Origin: a virus
Direction: 5' to 3' (one strand)
IMG/VR virus record: IMGVR_UViG_3300042565_000438
Span: 1-22,985 of that record
DNA length: 22,985 nt
The notes below the pieces were generated by a model, which did not search any database, had not been told where the DNA came from, and saw nothing but the letters and a program-made list of their open reading frames with translations. The position numbers and the translations under genes are program-made. Positions 1 through 6,095 of this stretch are shown here, in pieces (position 1 is the first letter of the stretch; each line of letters opens with the position of its first letter).

Positions 1-644
1 CAGAAGCCCCATTTGCCAGCGGTTCGGTAAGTGAAGGCACAGTTGCGTATCCTGAAGGCGTATCTGCTACTGGCCAAATAGGCACCCCATTTGTAATTGG
101 TACAGGTTCTACGGCTACTACTGGCGTTGAAGGCATTGTTTATGTAGGTACGGTTTCTGTAGTTGGTGAAGCCAATATTGATGTTACAGGCTTACAGGCC
201 ACAGGACAGATCGGCAACGTCAGCATTATTAGTGCGGCGGTTATATCTGTTACAGGCGTTCAAGGTACCACTGCTTTAGGCACGGCTACTGCCAACGCGG
301 CGGCTGTTGTTACGCTTACTGGCTTACAGGCTATTGGTGAAATTGGTAATGTAAGCACAATATCTAAAGCGGTTATTGATGTAACAGGTATTGTAGGTAC
401 GACATTCTTAGGCACTGCTACCGTATCTGCTAACGTGGCTGCTCCTGTTACTGGGGTAGTAGGAACAACAGAATTAGGTAATGTCAGCATTATTGGTAAG
501 GCTCTAGTAACAGTTACAGGCGTTTCTGCTACAGGAATCGTTGCCCAGGTGCTTGTTTGGGGCTTAATTGATGACTCACAAACGCCAAATTGGGTTAATA
601 TATCAACATCTGAAAGCCCTACGTGGGTTCAAATACCTTCATAA
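1..644 (+). CDS. Repeat-containing virion structural protein, C-terminal part (5' truncated by window edge)
   Basis: The frame is open from base 3 to the TAA at 642-644, and the true start lies before the window. From base 57 to 518 the protein consists of seven consecutive 22-residue units, each beginning near a VTG triplet. Two unit types largely alternate: a G-IGNVSIIS-like form and a GTT-LGTAT-like form. A non-repeat cap follows (VLVWGLIDDSQTPNW onward, ending WVQIPS). The composition is Val/Thr/Gly/Ala-rich with no Cys, which suggests stacked beta structure. Proteins of this style, with a closing W..I-x-D/P-x-Q-x-x-NW cap, occur among phage structural proteins beside fibre genes, as here. 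I infer a virion surface or fibre/decoration role; no enzymatic motif is visible. The methionine inside the last repeats (base 435) is internal, not the start. Confidence 0.8.
   Translation, partial: EAPFASGSVSEGTVAYPEGVSATGQIGTPFVIGTGSTATTGVEGIVYVGTVSVVGEANIDVTGLQATGQIGNVSIISAAVISVTGVQGTTALGTATANAAAVVTLTGLQAIGEIGNVSTISKAVIDVTGIVGTTFLGTATVSANVAAPVTGVVGTTELGNVSIIGKALVTVTGVSATGIVAQVLVWGLIDDSQTPNWVNISTSESPTWVQIPS
57..518 (+). repeat. Seven tandem 66-bp (22-aa) coding repeats
   Basis: In-frame units start at 57, 123, 189, 255, 321, 387 and 453, each exactly 66 bp with no insertion or deletion. Translated units share V/L-T-G at the boundary, then six to seven variable residues, I/L-G, and T/N-x-(S/T). 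DNA identity between units is partial (recurring words such as gttacaggc and ggtaatgt), so this is an old, diverged protein repeat rather than a recent expansion. Types alternate over units 3 to 6, giving a partial 132-bp higher-order period. Confidence 0.85.
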
Positions 645-653
645 GGAATTAAC

Positions 654-1430
654 ATGTCAACTTATTCAACAACATTACGTATAGAACTCATCGGTGCTGG
701 TGAGCAAGACGGTGTTTGGGGTGATACAACCAATTCAAACCTAGGCACAATCATTGAGTCTGCTATTACTAACGTGGTGGATATTACTTTTGCTAATGCA
801 ACTTACACCCTGTCAGCCAATAACGGCTTACCAGATGAGGCCCGTAATGCTGTGTTAAACCTTATTGGTACTAACTCAACAGCTCAAAACCTAATTGCCC
901 CAGCGGTTGAAAAGACTTATATCATTAAAAACGCCACAGGTGCAACGGTCACAATTAAGACTTCAGGCGGTTCAGGCGTAGCAATAGCTAACGGTACAAC
1001 AAGAATTGTATGGTGTGATGGCACAACCTTTTACACAGCAGCCTCTCAAACGGTAGTTGCTGCTGGTACTGGCATGAACGTGGCTACAGTAGGTGATACT
1101 ACAACAGTTAACTTAGCTAACACGGCGGTTACAGCTGGAACTTATTCAGCGGCAACGGTTACAGTAGATGCTCAGGGTAGGATAACAGCGGCTTCACAGA
1201 CAGTGCTTGGCACAATGGCAACTCAAAATGCTAACGCCGTGGCTATTACTGGCGGTAACGCAACACTTACTAACGTTACGGCAACTACAGTTGCTTTAGG
1301 TGGTGGCTGGACAATTGTTGAATCAGGTGGCGTATTGTTATTTAGGTCTGGTGGTACAAACCGTATGCGCTTAGACACATCTGGCAACTTAACCTGCGTT
1401 GGAAACGTAATTGGCGGGGGTTCTTTATGA
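654..1430 (+). CDS. Phage tail fibre-like structural protein
   Basis: This 258-residue protein starts at an ATG preceded by AAGGA (643-647) at a 6-base spacing; that Shine-Dalgarno overlaps the previous stop codon. The N-terminus (MSTYSTTLRIELIGAG, GVWGDTTN) resembles the start of hypothetical virion proteins in many aquatic phages. The centre is Ala/Thr/Val-rich. Two sequences are typical of tail fibres: TVTVDAQGRITAAS at about residues 165-180, and a RMRLDTSGNL-type motif near residue 240. The Gly-rich end (VIGGGSL) overlaps the next start by four bases (ATGA). I infer a beta-rich trimeric fibre or appendage protein that works with its neighbours. The family is unverified, but the structural assignment is well supported by motif and context. 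Confidence 0.75.
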   Translation: MSTYSTTLRIELIGAGEQDGVWGDTTNSNLGTIIESAITNVVDITFANATYTLSANNGLPDEARNAVLNLIGTNSTAQNLIAPAVEKTYIIKNATGATVTIKTSGGSGVAIANGTTRIVWCDGTTFYTAASQTVVAAGTGMNVATVGDTTTVNLANTAVTAGTYSAATVTVDAQGRITAASQTVLGTMATQNANAVAITGGNATLTNVTATTVALGGGWTIVESGGVLLFRSGGTNRMRLDTSGNLTCVGNVIGGGSL

Positions 1431-2200
1431 CAATTGGTAATGGTGCCGTAGGTTTATTTGATATTCAAACAGAGTTTGGGGGCACTAACCCAGCTGGTAT
1501 TTTTGAGTATTACCAAGGGGGCCCTTACATAGGTGCTGGCGTATATGCCCCAAACGGCCCGATACCAACATCTGGCGCTATTAATGTGTTGTCGTTTAGA
1601 GGCGCTTCCGCAACACGTGCTTACTACGGCTTGAGTTCTAATAACTATGTATACTCCGCTAATTATGGGTTTAGCTTAGATTACTTTAATGGCGCTCTAC
1701 GATTGACTATAGGTTATTGGGGGTCGGGCGCCAATTCTACTTCATGGACACAGCTCCGATACTACACAGGGACAGCGGCTACAGCCCAATACAACGAGAT
1801 TGTCCAGATCCCACTTACAAGTGCTAATGCTAACGTAATTCAATATGCTACGGGGGCATCAGGATTTGTTAAACATCCTTGTAATTGTATCTTTGGTAAC
1901 CCAATCTATGCGTATGGTCAAAATATTGCTGCACAGACTGGGCAGGGTACACCAGTAGGTCCTGCTCCAGGAGCTGCCTGGATGGCTGCTGCACGATGGA
2001 ATGGCACTAACTCTGTAACCGTATATTTAAATGCTGGGCGAAACGGTACTGGAGACACAGGTACAAGTATTTCAATGAACAATTTGGGGCAAGCATTTGG
2101 TCAGTTTGCGGGTTCATATCAAGTAATTGTTGGGTATACTAAATCAGGCCAACCAATATACGAAACTCGTTACTACACAGATTTTACTTTTACATTCTAA
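1427..2200 (+). CDS. Fibre/appendage-like virion protein, possible receptor-binding partner
   Basis: This 257-residue protein starts at an ATG overlapping the upstream stop (ATGA), with a GGGGG stretch just upstream as a weak ribosome site. The first 65 residues contain FDIQTEFGGTNPAG, EYYQGGPYIGAGVYAP and SGAINVLSFRGAS, an arrangement I recognise from phage appendage proteins (short DIQ-EFGG-NP, YY-GG, SGAI-x-x-x-F-G blocks). The rest is Tyr/Gly/Asn/Ser-rich with no Lys/Arg clusters. It ends with alternating aromatic residues (YYTDFTFTF), typical of a terminal beta strand. The role is inferred to be a distal fibre or host-recognition protein. It is immediately downstream of, and probably translationally coupled to, the other fibre-like gene. 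Confidence 0.65.
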   Translation: MTIGNGAVGLFDIQTEFGGTNPAGIFEYYQGGPYIGAGVYAPNGPIPTSGAINVLSFRGASATRAYYGLSSNNYVYSANYGFSLDYFNGALRLTIGYWGSGANSTSWTQLRYYTGTAATAQYNEIVQIPLTSANANVIQYATGASGFVKHPCNCIFGNPIYAYGQNIAAQTGQGTPVGPAPGAAWMAAARWNGTNSVTVYLNAGRNGTGDTGTSISMNNLGQAFGQFAGSYQVIVGYTKSGQPIYETRYYTDFTFTF

Positions 2201-2202
2201 TC

Positions 2203-2502
2203 ATGGCACATATTAACGAACTAATTGCAATTGCTGAAGTTGACGAAGCTAAAGTTATATATGAGATGCACAAAGCATCTTGCTCATGCCCAGTACCTAC
2301 AGACTGTAATTGTGCTGACGAATGGGATACCAATACCTTACTCAATGGTGGTTCCGCCCATGCGGTTCTTTCTGGGGAAACTTTAACAATTACATATATA
2401 AATGGAGTTGTAGCCACATACACGGGCACTGGTGAAGTTAGCGTTAACCCTAATACCGAAGGCCCTCTAACAGACTCAGTTATTCCTGTAGGTACAGTAT
2501 GA
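2203..2502 (+). CDS. Small CxC-motif protein of unknown function
   Basis: This 99-residue protein begins two bases after the previous stop, without an evident Shine-Dalgarno, so its translation may depend on the upstream gene. An N-terminal helix-like segment (INELIAIAEVDEAKVIYEM) is followed by a Cys cluster, C27-x-C29 and C35-x-C37, which could bind metal or form disulfides. The rest is Thr/Val/Gly-rich and beta-like (ETLTITYINGVVATYTGTGEVSV). I do not recognise the family. The stop overlaps the next start (ATGA), placing it in a cluster with the cupin-like and zinc-ribbon genes. It could be a small virion-associated or assembly protein. The reading frame is credible because of the tight junctions on both sides. 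Confidence 0.6.
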   Translation: MAHINELIAIAEVDEAKVIYEMHKASCSCPVPTDCNCADEWDTNTLLNGGSAHAVLSGETLTITYINGVVATYTGTGEVSVNPNTEGPLTDSVIPVGTV

Positions 2503-2882
2503 GCAACCCAACCGTACAGATGGCGTTGATTAGTAATGTCTGGATTAAGCTAATGAAGTTTAATCATGCTGGTGATTTTATGGAAGGCCACAAGCACGTA
2601 TTTGACCACCCAACCTTGTTGTCTATTGGTAGCGTTGAAGTAGATGTTGAGGGTGCAAAAACAACGTTTAAAGCACCGCATATTATTTTTATACAAAAAG
2701 GTAAATTACATACTATTACTGCGTTAGAGGACGGTACTGTAGCAGCCTGTATACATGCTATTAGAGACGGTGACGGTGTAGATGATATTGTTGACCCGGC
2801 TATGATTCCTGAAGGTATTAGTCAAGAAGATATTTTTAAATCGTTGGGCGTTAAACCCTTAATCCATGAAGAGTTAATATGA
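2499..2882 (+). CDS. Cupin-fold protein candidate
   Basis: This 127-residue protein overlaps both neighbours by four bases. The pattern fits a small single-domain cupin: a GHKHVFDHP segment (H31, H33, H37), a Gly turn before a strand (SIGSVEVDVEG), a proline-histidine turn (APHIIFIQKGKLHTI, with H61 and H71) and a final HAIRD (H86). In cupins, an H-x-H pair, a Glu and a late His bind a divalent metal. Here the Glu at the usual place is not obvious, although D36/H37 lie close by. The substrate is unknown. Small cupin-like proteins occur in phage genomes as accessory genes of unclear role. Membership in the fold is inferred from motif order only. Confidence 0.55.
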   Translation: MSNPTVQMALISNVWIKLMKFNHAGDFMEGHKHVFDHPTLLSIGSVEVDVEGAKTTFKAPHIIFIQKGKLHTITALEDGTVAACIHAIRDGDGVDDIVDPAMIPEGISQEDIFKSLGVKPLIHEELI

Positions 2883-3076
2883 TTATTGAAAAACAAGCAG
2901 AAGCTGGCGATGTAGCGCACAAGGTTGAAATATACTGCCCAAGCTGTAATCGTGATGTTGATGAATCAGAGTTAGCCGCGCAGAAATGCAATGATTGTAG
3001 CCAAGATCTATCTACGCCAAAACAGTCAGTGACTATTGCCGCAACATCTGTATCAACTATTGGAATTCTTTGGTAA
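2879..3076 (+). CDS. Small zinc-ribbon protein
   Basis: This 65-residue protein starts at an ATG overlapping the upstream stop (ATGA), with GAAGAG about six bases upstream. Residues 20-40 form a clear two-knuckle zinc ribbon: C20-P-S-C23, thirteen residues, then C37-N-D-C40. The tail (VTIAATSVSTIGILW) is hydrophobic and Thr/Ser-rich. A zinc ribbon this small could bind nucleic acid or mediate protein contact; nothing in the sequence decides which. The stop TAA shares its last base with the ATG of the next gene (TAATG). Confidence 0.65.
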   Translation: MIIEKQAEAGDVAHKVEIYCPSCNRDVDESELAAQKCNDCSQDLSTPKQSVTIAATSVSTIGILW

Positions 3077-3558
3077 TGCGTAGCCTAACAGCTTTACTCG
3101 TTGGGCTTTTGTTAGGTGGTCTTATGGCTAGTGCAATGGCTCAAGACACCACGATCAATTACAAAGGTCAACCGCCAGCAGGTGCTATGGCGCCGTCTAT
3201 TAGTTCATTCAGTCAAGACAACTGTTTGGTTGCTGTTTCTGGAGCTATTAGCTCTACGGTGATTGGCTTCTCTGGTGGTAGTTACATGATGGATGAGGAC
3301 TGCTCACGCCGTAAGTGGGCTACATTCTTATCTAATAACGGGCTTAAAGTAGCTGCGGTTGCTATTGCTTGTTCAGCTAGACAAGAGAACTGGGATGCCA
3401 TGATGATGTCAGGCACACCATGTCCGATTGATGGTCTCGTTGGCGATGCTGCCCGTAACGAGTGGATTAAACGTCATCCTGAAAAGTTTAAGAAATTATA
3501 TGGCTCGGTTCCTCCTCTTGTTGACTTGGCTGCTGTTAAGCCTGACGAAAGCAAATAA
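3076..3558 (+). CDS. Exported Cys-containing protein with signal peptide, unknown function
   Basis: The start is taken as the ATG at 3076, which shares a base with the upstream stop (TAATG); a TTG at 3070 is a less likely alternative. The first 23 residues form a Sec signal peptide: Arg3, a Leu/Gly-rich core (LTALLVGLLLGGLMAS) and an AMA cleavage site before Q. The mature part has four cysteines (in DNCLVAV, DEDCSRR, IACSAR and GTPCPIDG), enough for two disulfides in the periplasm. Similar short exported proteins sit near lysis and structural genes in other phages, but I know no assigned function. The last 59 bases are shared, in another frame, with the start of the next exported protein. Possible roles, none demonstrated: envelope modification, superinfection exclusion, or lysis support. 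Confidence 0.75.
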   Translation: MRSLTALLVGLLLGGLMASAMAQDTTINYKGQPPAGAMAPSISSFSQDNCLVAVSGAISSTVIGFSGGSYMMDEDCSRRKWATFLSNNGLKVAAVAIACSARQENWDAMMMSGTPCPIDGLVGDAARNEWIKRHPEKFKKLYGSVPPLVDLAAVKPDESK

Positions 3559-4660
3559 TGTTCAAGCGGCTTGTTATGCTGGTACGTGGACTAATGGGAA
3601 ACCAGTCTACAGCACCCTCTTCGTTGACGGTGGAACAACCCTCGCCCAGTGTCAAGCCGTTGCGTGCCAAGCGTACCCAGGAATCTCCCCCATCTGCCCT
3701 CAAGCCGCGCCAACCTGCCAAGTTGAAACCGAAACGCAAACCCAAAGTTGCCCAACCAACTTCAGTGGTCAAATCACGCAAAGCCGCACAAAAACCTGCC
3801 CAGACAACACCTGGCAACCGTGGACAGTCATCCAAAACACTTGCACCCCAAACCCAGTCACCTGCACCTACCAAGCGCAAGTCGAAACAAGAAGCTGCCC
3901 CGTCAACTACAGCGGTACGCAAACCTGGAAAAAAGAAACCAACTGTCCGTCAGGTAGCTATGGTCAGCCAGTCCAAGCCGACTGGTTCAAAATCCAAGAC
4001 ACCTGCGTCAAAAACCCGCCAACATGTCAAATAAGCAGCCAACAACAAACACTCAGCTGCCAAACAGGCTATACGGGGAGCATTATCCAGATGCGTTCCT
4101 CGATGTGTCCAGATCCATACGGGAGTCCAGTGTGGCAACCTTGGGTGACTACATCCAACAATTGCAAAAAGTCAGTAAACAACCCGACCAACCCTGTTTC
4201 GCCTGTGAACCCAGCGAGTCCAGTCAAACCCCCTACGACCACATCTGCCCCAATAATCCAATCCTCACCTGTAACTGCGCCGACCCCAAATATTGCTCCG
4301 AACTCGGAAGCGATCCCGATGGCGCCAGCACCGAAACCGAAAGAACGGGAACAGAAAAAGGACGAACCAGAAGTGAAGATGGAGGCCCCGCCAAAGACGG
4401 ATTCTCCGACAACCTCGAATACACAGGCATCCCCATCCCCACCCCCAAAGGGAAAAACGCAGTCGGTGGTTGGCCTTGTGTTGTCGTTGGAGCTGTTTGT
4501 GAAACCTGGGTTAGCACAGCCGAACGTATTCTTCGAACCACAGTTGGTGAGTGGGATACCAAACAACATACTGACGCAGGACTTAATAATGATGGATCTG
4601 CTACAACAAACGGGCTTTAACCAGCCAGAATACAACCAAGACTTAGGATTTGAACAATGA
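3500..4660 (+). CDS. Exported protein with three 4-Cys repeats and Pro-rich linker
   Basis: The start chosen is the ATG at 3500, inside the previous gene, because it gives an ideal signal peptide (MARFLLLLTWLLLSL, cleavage after VQA, residues 1-23). An ATG at 3428 would place charged residues ahead of it. The 386-residue protein has three repeats at residues 73-115, 122-169 and 176-222. Their cysteines are spaced identically at first (11 then 16 residues) and carry SCP/SCQ, a YSG/FSG/YTG turn and W-x-x-W before the last Cys. Residues 223-320 are Pro/Ser/Thr/Lys-rich and disordered. Then come a hydrophobic segment (VVGLVLSLELFV) and an Asn/Gln-rich tail. It probably folds in the periplasm with disulfides. 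Codons end in C far more than in neighbouring genes. The function is unknown; a surface or envelope-contact role is inferred. Confidence 0.8.
   Translation: MARFLLLLTWLLLSLTKANNVQAACYAGTWTNGKPVYSTLFVDGGTTLAQCQAVACQAYPGISPICPQAAPTCQVETETQTQSCPTNFSGQITQSRTKTCPDNTWQPWTVIQNTCTPNPVTCTYQAQVETRSCPVNYSGTQTWKKETNCPSGSYGQPVQADWFKIQDTCVKNPPTCQISSQQQTLSCQTGYTGSIIQMRSSMCPDPYGSPVWQPWVTTSNNCKKSVNNPTNPVSPVNPASPVKPPTTTSAPIIQSSPVTAPTPNIAPNSEAIPMAPAPKPKEREQKKDEPEVKMEAPPKTDSPTTSNTQASPSPPPKGKTQSVVGLVLSLELFVKPGLAQPNVFFEPQLVSGIPNNILTQDLIMMDLLQQTGFNQPEYNQDLGFEQ
3558..4034 (+). CDS. Candidate overlapping gene: basic Lys/Pro/Gln-rich protein (uncertain)
   Basis: This 158-codon ORF lies in the +1 frame relative to the Cys-repeat gene. 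Its ATG sits exactly at the stop of the 3076-3558 gene (TAATG), the same junction used at 3076 and 8000. The product is strongly basic and low-complexity, with runs such as KLKPKRKPKVAQP and RKPGKKKPTVRQ. That composition resembles histone-H1-like or nucleic-acid-compacting tails. There is no strong Shine-Dalgarno, only a weak GACGAAAG upstream. It may be a chance product of the C- and A-rich composition of the Cys-repeat frame, whose exact Cys spacing shows that the other frame is the real one. Recorded because of the start position and length. Confidence 0.25.
   Translation: MFKRLVMLVRGLMGNQSTAPSSLTVEQPSPSVKPLRAKRTQESPPSALKPRQPAKLKPKRKPKVAQPTSVVKSRKAAQKPAQTTPGNRGQSSKTLAPQTQSPAPTKRKSKQEAAPSTTAVRKPGKKKPTVRQVAMVSQSKPTGSKSKTPASKTRQHVK
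4024..4620 (+). CDS. Candidate overlapping gene: acidic 198-residue ORF (uncertain, probably shadow)
   Basis: This is the third forward frame of the same region. It starts at an ATG 11 bases before the end of the basic candidate ORF and stays open for 198 codons. The product has an N-terminal part with helical character (SRSIRESSVATLGDYIQQLQ), a few cysteines (CFACEPS, CNCADPKYC) and an acidic Thr/Gly-rich middle (TETERTGTEKGRTRSEDG). There is no recognised family or good Shine-Dalgarno. It lies under the Pro-rich linker of the exported protein, where amino-acid constraint is weak, so a chance open frame is plausible. Included only because it continues the basic ORF almost end to end. Confidence 0.12.
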   Translation: MSNKQPTTNTQLPNRLYGEHYPDAFLDVSRSIRESSVATLGDYIQQLQKVSKQPDQPCFACEPSESSQTPYDHICPNNPILTCNCADPKYCSELGSDPDGASTETERTGTEKGRTRSEDGGPAKDGFSDNLEYTGIPIPTPKGKNAVGGWPCVVVGAVCETWVSTAERILRTTVGEWDTKQHTDAGLNNDGSATTNGL

Positions 4661-5109
4661 GCGATTTAGAGAAACTAGATAAAGTACAAGGCTTTGTAGA
4701 TAAGTGGGTAACTTGGGCTAAGCAAAACACAATGGTAGCTGGCTTCATTATTGCTGGCGTACCTGCTATTTTGGGTGCTGGCTATACAGGTATTACCAAG
4801 TTCAACGAAGTCAAAGAGATGTATGAGGGCTACAGTGATACTGCCTCATCCGCATCAGCCGCGGAGCGCAAGGTTAAGTTACTAGAAGAGAAGGTAGCGG
4901 ATCAACGTGAGGTAATAGCTAAGATGCAGGAGCGTTTAGCAGAGGCGTTGATGGCAGCGCGCGAAGCCAAGATTGTTGCAGAAAGCACACAGAAAGAATT
5001 ACGTTCTGGCTTGGCTGCACAAAAGGTTGAGCTAGATGTAACAAGTTCTACACTACGCTCTGAGATGAACACATTGAAACGTGCAACAACTAACCGTTTA
5101 GGACAATAA
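4657..5109 (+). CDS. Membrane-anchored coiled-coil protein of the lysis cassette (spanin/holin-accessory candidate)
   Basis: This 150-residue protein starts at an ATG overlapping the previous stop (ATGA). Residues 1-24 are polar (MSDLEKLDKVQGFVDKW). Residues 26-47 form one transmembrane helix (VAGFIIAGVPAILGAGYTGI). Residues 65-145 are a long heptad-patterned helix (AAERKVKLLEEKVADQREV and onward). One N-terminal TM plus a long coiled coil is the architecture of Rz-type inner-membrane spanins. The position just before a holin and an endolysin supports a lysis role. No outer-membrane lipoprotein partner with a canonical lipobox is seen. Alternatives are a holin accessory or antiholin. The lysis-cassette membership is fairly secure; the exact role is inferred. 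Confidence 0.55.
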   Translation: MSDLEKLDKVQGFVDKWVTWAKQNTMVAGFIIAGVPAILGAGYTGITKFNEVKEMYEGYSDTASSASAAERKVKLLEEKVADQREVIAKMQERLAEALMAAREAKIVAESTQKELRSGLAAQKVELDVTSSTLRSEMNTLKRATTNRLGQ

Positions 5110-5110
5110 A

Positions 5111-5614
5111 ATGTTATCGCTAATTTCAACACTAGGTGGCTTGTTAATCTCAGGATTGCCAAGCGTATTGGGTTTCTTCCAAGATAAGTCTGACAAGGCG
5201 CATGAGCTAGACCTAGCCAAGATGCAGACAGAGCGTGAAATCCAGATGATGGAGAAAGGTTACGCAGCACAAGCCAAGGTAGAAGAGATTCGCACTGACC
5301 AAGTAATGATGCAGACAGATGCAGACATGACTAAGGCGGCTTATGAGCATGACGCCAAAGTACTACAAAAGGCGGCTCCGTGGGCTTCTACATTCGTAGC
5401 AACAGTGCGCCCGATGGTAACTTACTTGTTCGTGGCTGAGTTGTTTGTGATTAACGTAGGTATCGGTATCTACGTGTTTATGCACCCAGGCGTTATTGGA
5501 AATATTGATGACTTGTTAAAGATTTCTGATGAGATTTTCAGTGATGATGAAATGGCTATGCTAGGCGGCATTATTGGCTACTGGTTCGGATCACGCGGAT
5601 GGTCTAAAAAGTGA
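5111..5614 (+). CDS. Holin, three-transmembrane GTA-type
   Basis: This 167-residue protein starts one base after the previous stop. An N-terminal hydrophobic segment (residues 2-22) is followed by a long amphipathic, charged helix (KAHELDLAKMQTEREIQMMEK, residues about 30-90). Then comes a conserved block with A-x-W-x-x-x-F-V-x-x-V-R-P-M-V-T-Y, a second TM (YLFVAELFVINVGIGIYVF) and a third (MAMLGGIIGYWFGSRGWSKK). The VRP-x-x-TY motif and the closing GYWFGSRG-x-x-K motif match the holin family first described for gene transfer agent release (GTA_holin_3TM type). It would form inner-membrane lesions that let the signal-less endolysin reach the cell wall. Its stop overlaps the endolysin start (GTGA). 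Confidence 0.8.
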   Translation: MLSLISTLGGLLISGLPSVLGFFQDKSDKAHELDLAKMQTEREIQMMEKGYAAQAKVEEIRTDQVMMQTDADMTKAAYEHDAKVLQKAAPWASTFVATVRPMVTYLFVAELFVINVGIGIYVFMHPGVIGNIDDLLKISDEIFSDDEMAMLGGIIGYWFGSRGWSKK

Positions 5615-6087
5615 ACGTAAGCGAAAAGCTTATTGAGATGATTAAACATGACGAGGGGGTGAAGACCTCCCCGTACCAGTGTCCCGCTTTACTTTGGACG
5701 TGTGGCGTGGGCCATGTTATTGACCCTACCCATGCTAGAGTTAAGTTAGAAGACCGAAAAGCACTTCCTATTCCTGCTGGGTGGAATCGGGTTCTAAGCA
5801 TGGATGAAGTCAACGATATCCTAAAGAAAGACCTAAACAGGTTTGAAGCAGGCGTTCATCGCTTATGCCCAGGTGAAATGACTCAAGGTCAGTTTGATGC
5901 TTTAGTTAGCTTTTCATTCAATGTAGGTCTTGGTAACTTGCAAAACAGTACCCTAAGAATGAAGCACAACCGAAAAGAATTTGAAGCTGCCGCAGAAGAG
6001 TTCTTGAAGTGGAACAAAGCTGGTGGTAAAGTGCTAAAAGGGTTAGATAAACGCCGCAAGGGTGAAAAAGCCCTGTACGAATCTTAG
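5611..6087 (+). CDS. Endolysin, GH24 lysozyme (N-acetylmuramidase)
   Basis: This 158-residue protein starts at a GTG that overlaps the holin stop (GTGA); the alternative downstream ATGs would remove the catalytic Glu. The family triad is intact: E15, eight residues, C24, five residues, T30, as E-x8-C-x5-T, within HDEGVKTSPYQCPALLWTCG. GH24 enzymes cleave the MurNAc-GlcNAc bond of peptidoglycan. The C-terminal lobe has QGQFDALVSFSFNVG and RRKGEKALY, also typical. There is no signal peptide or signal-anchor segment, so release depends on the adjacent holin. The middle triad residue is Cys, as in P1 Lyz, rather than Asp as in T4 lysozyme. Two further cysteines (C31, C86) are present. Confidence 0.93.
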   Translation: MNVSEKLIEMIKHDEGVKTSPYQCPALLWTCGVGHVIDPTHARVKLEDRKALPIPAGWNRVLSMDEVNDILKKDLNRFEAGVHRLCPGEMTQGQFDALVSFSFNVGLGNLQNSTLRMKHNRKEFEAAAEEFLKWNKAGGKVLKGLDKRRKGEKALYES

Positions 6088-6095
6088 GGTAAATT

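Noticed and set aside
260-490. Minus-strand ORF of 76 codons
   Set aside because: It mirrors the 22-residue repeats of the plus-strand gene and has the same periodic pattern, so it is a shadow of the repeat protein.
57-518. Repeats considered as a CRISPR-like or regulatory array
   Set aside because: The units are in frame with a continuous coding sequence, vary like protein repeats, and have no constant direct repeat separated by unique spacers.
3536-3922. Minus-strand ORF of 128 codons opposite the Cys-repeat gene
   Set aside because: There is no ribosome site, and every supported gene is on the plus strand. It is open only because the coding strand is C-rich with few antisense stops.
4069-4635. 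Minus-strand ORF of 188 codons
   Set aside because: Antisense of the Pro/Thr-rich linker. The Gly/Val/Phe-rich composition is the complement of that linker, and there is no start context.
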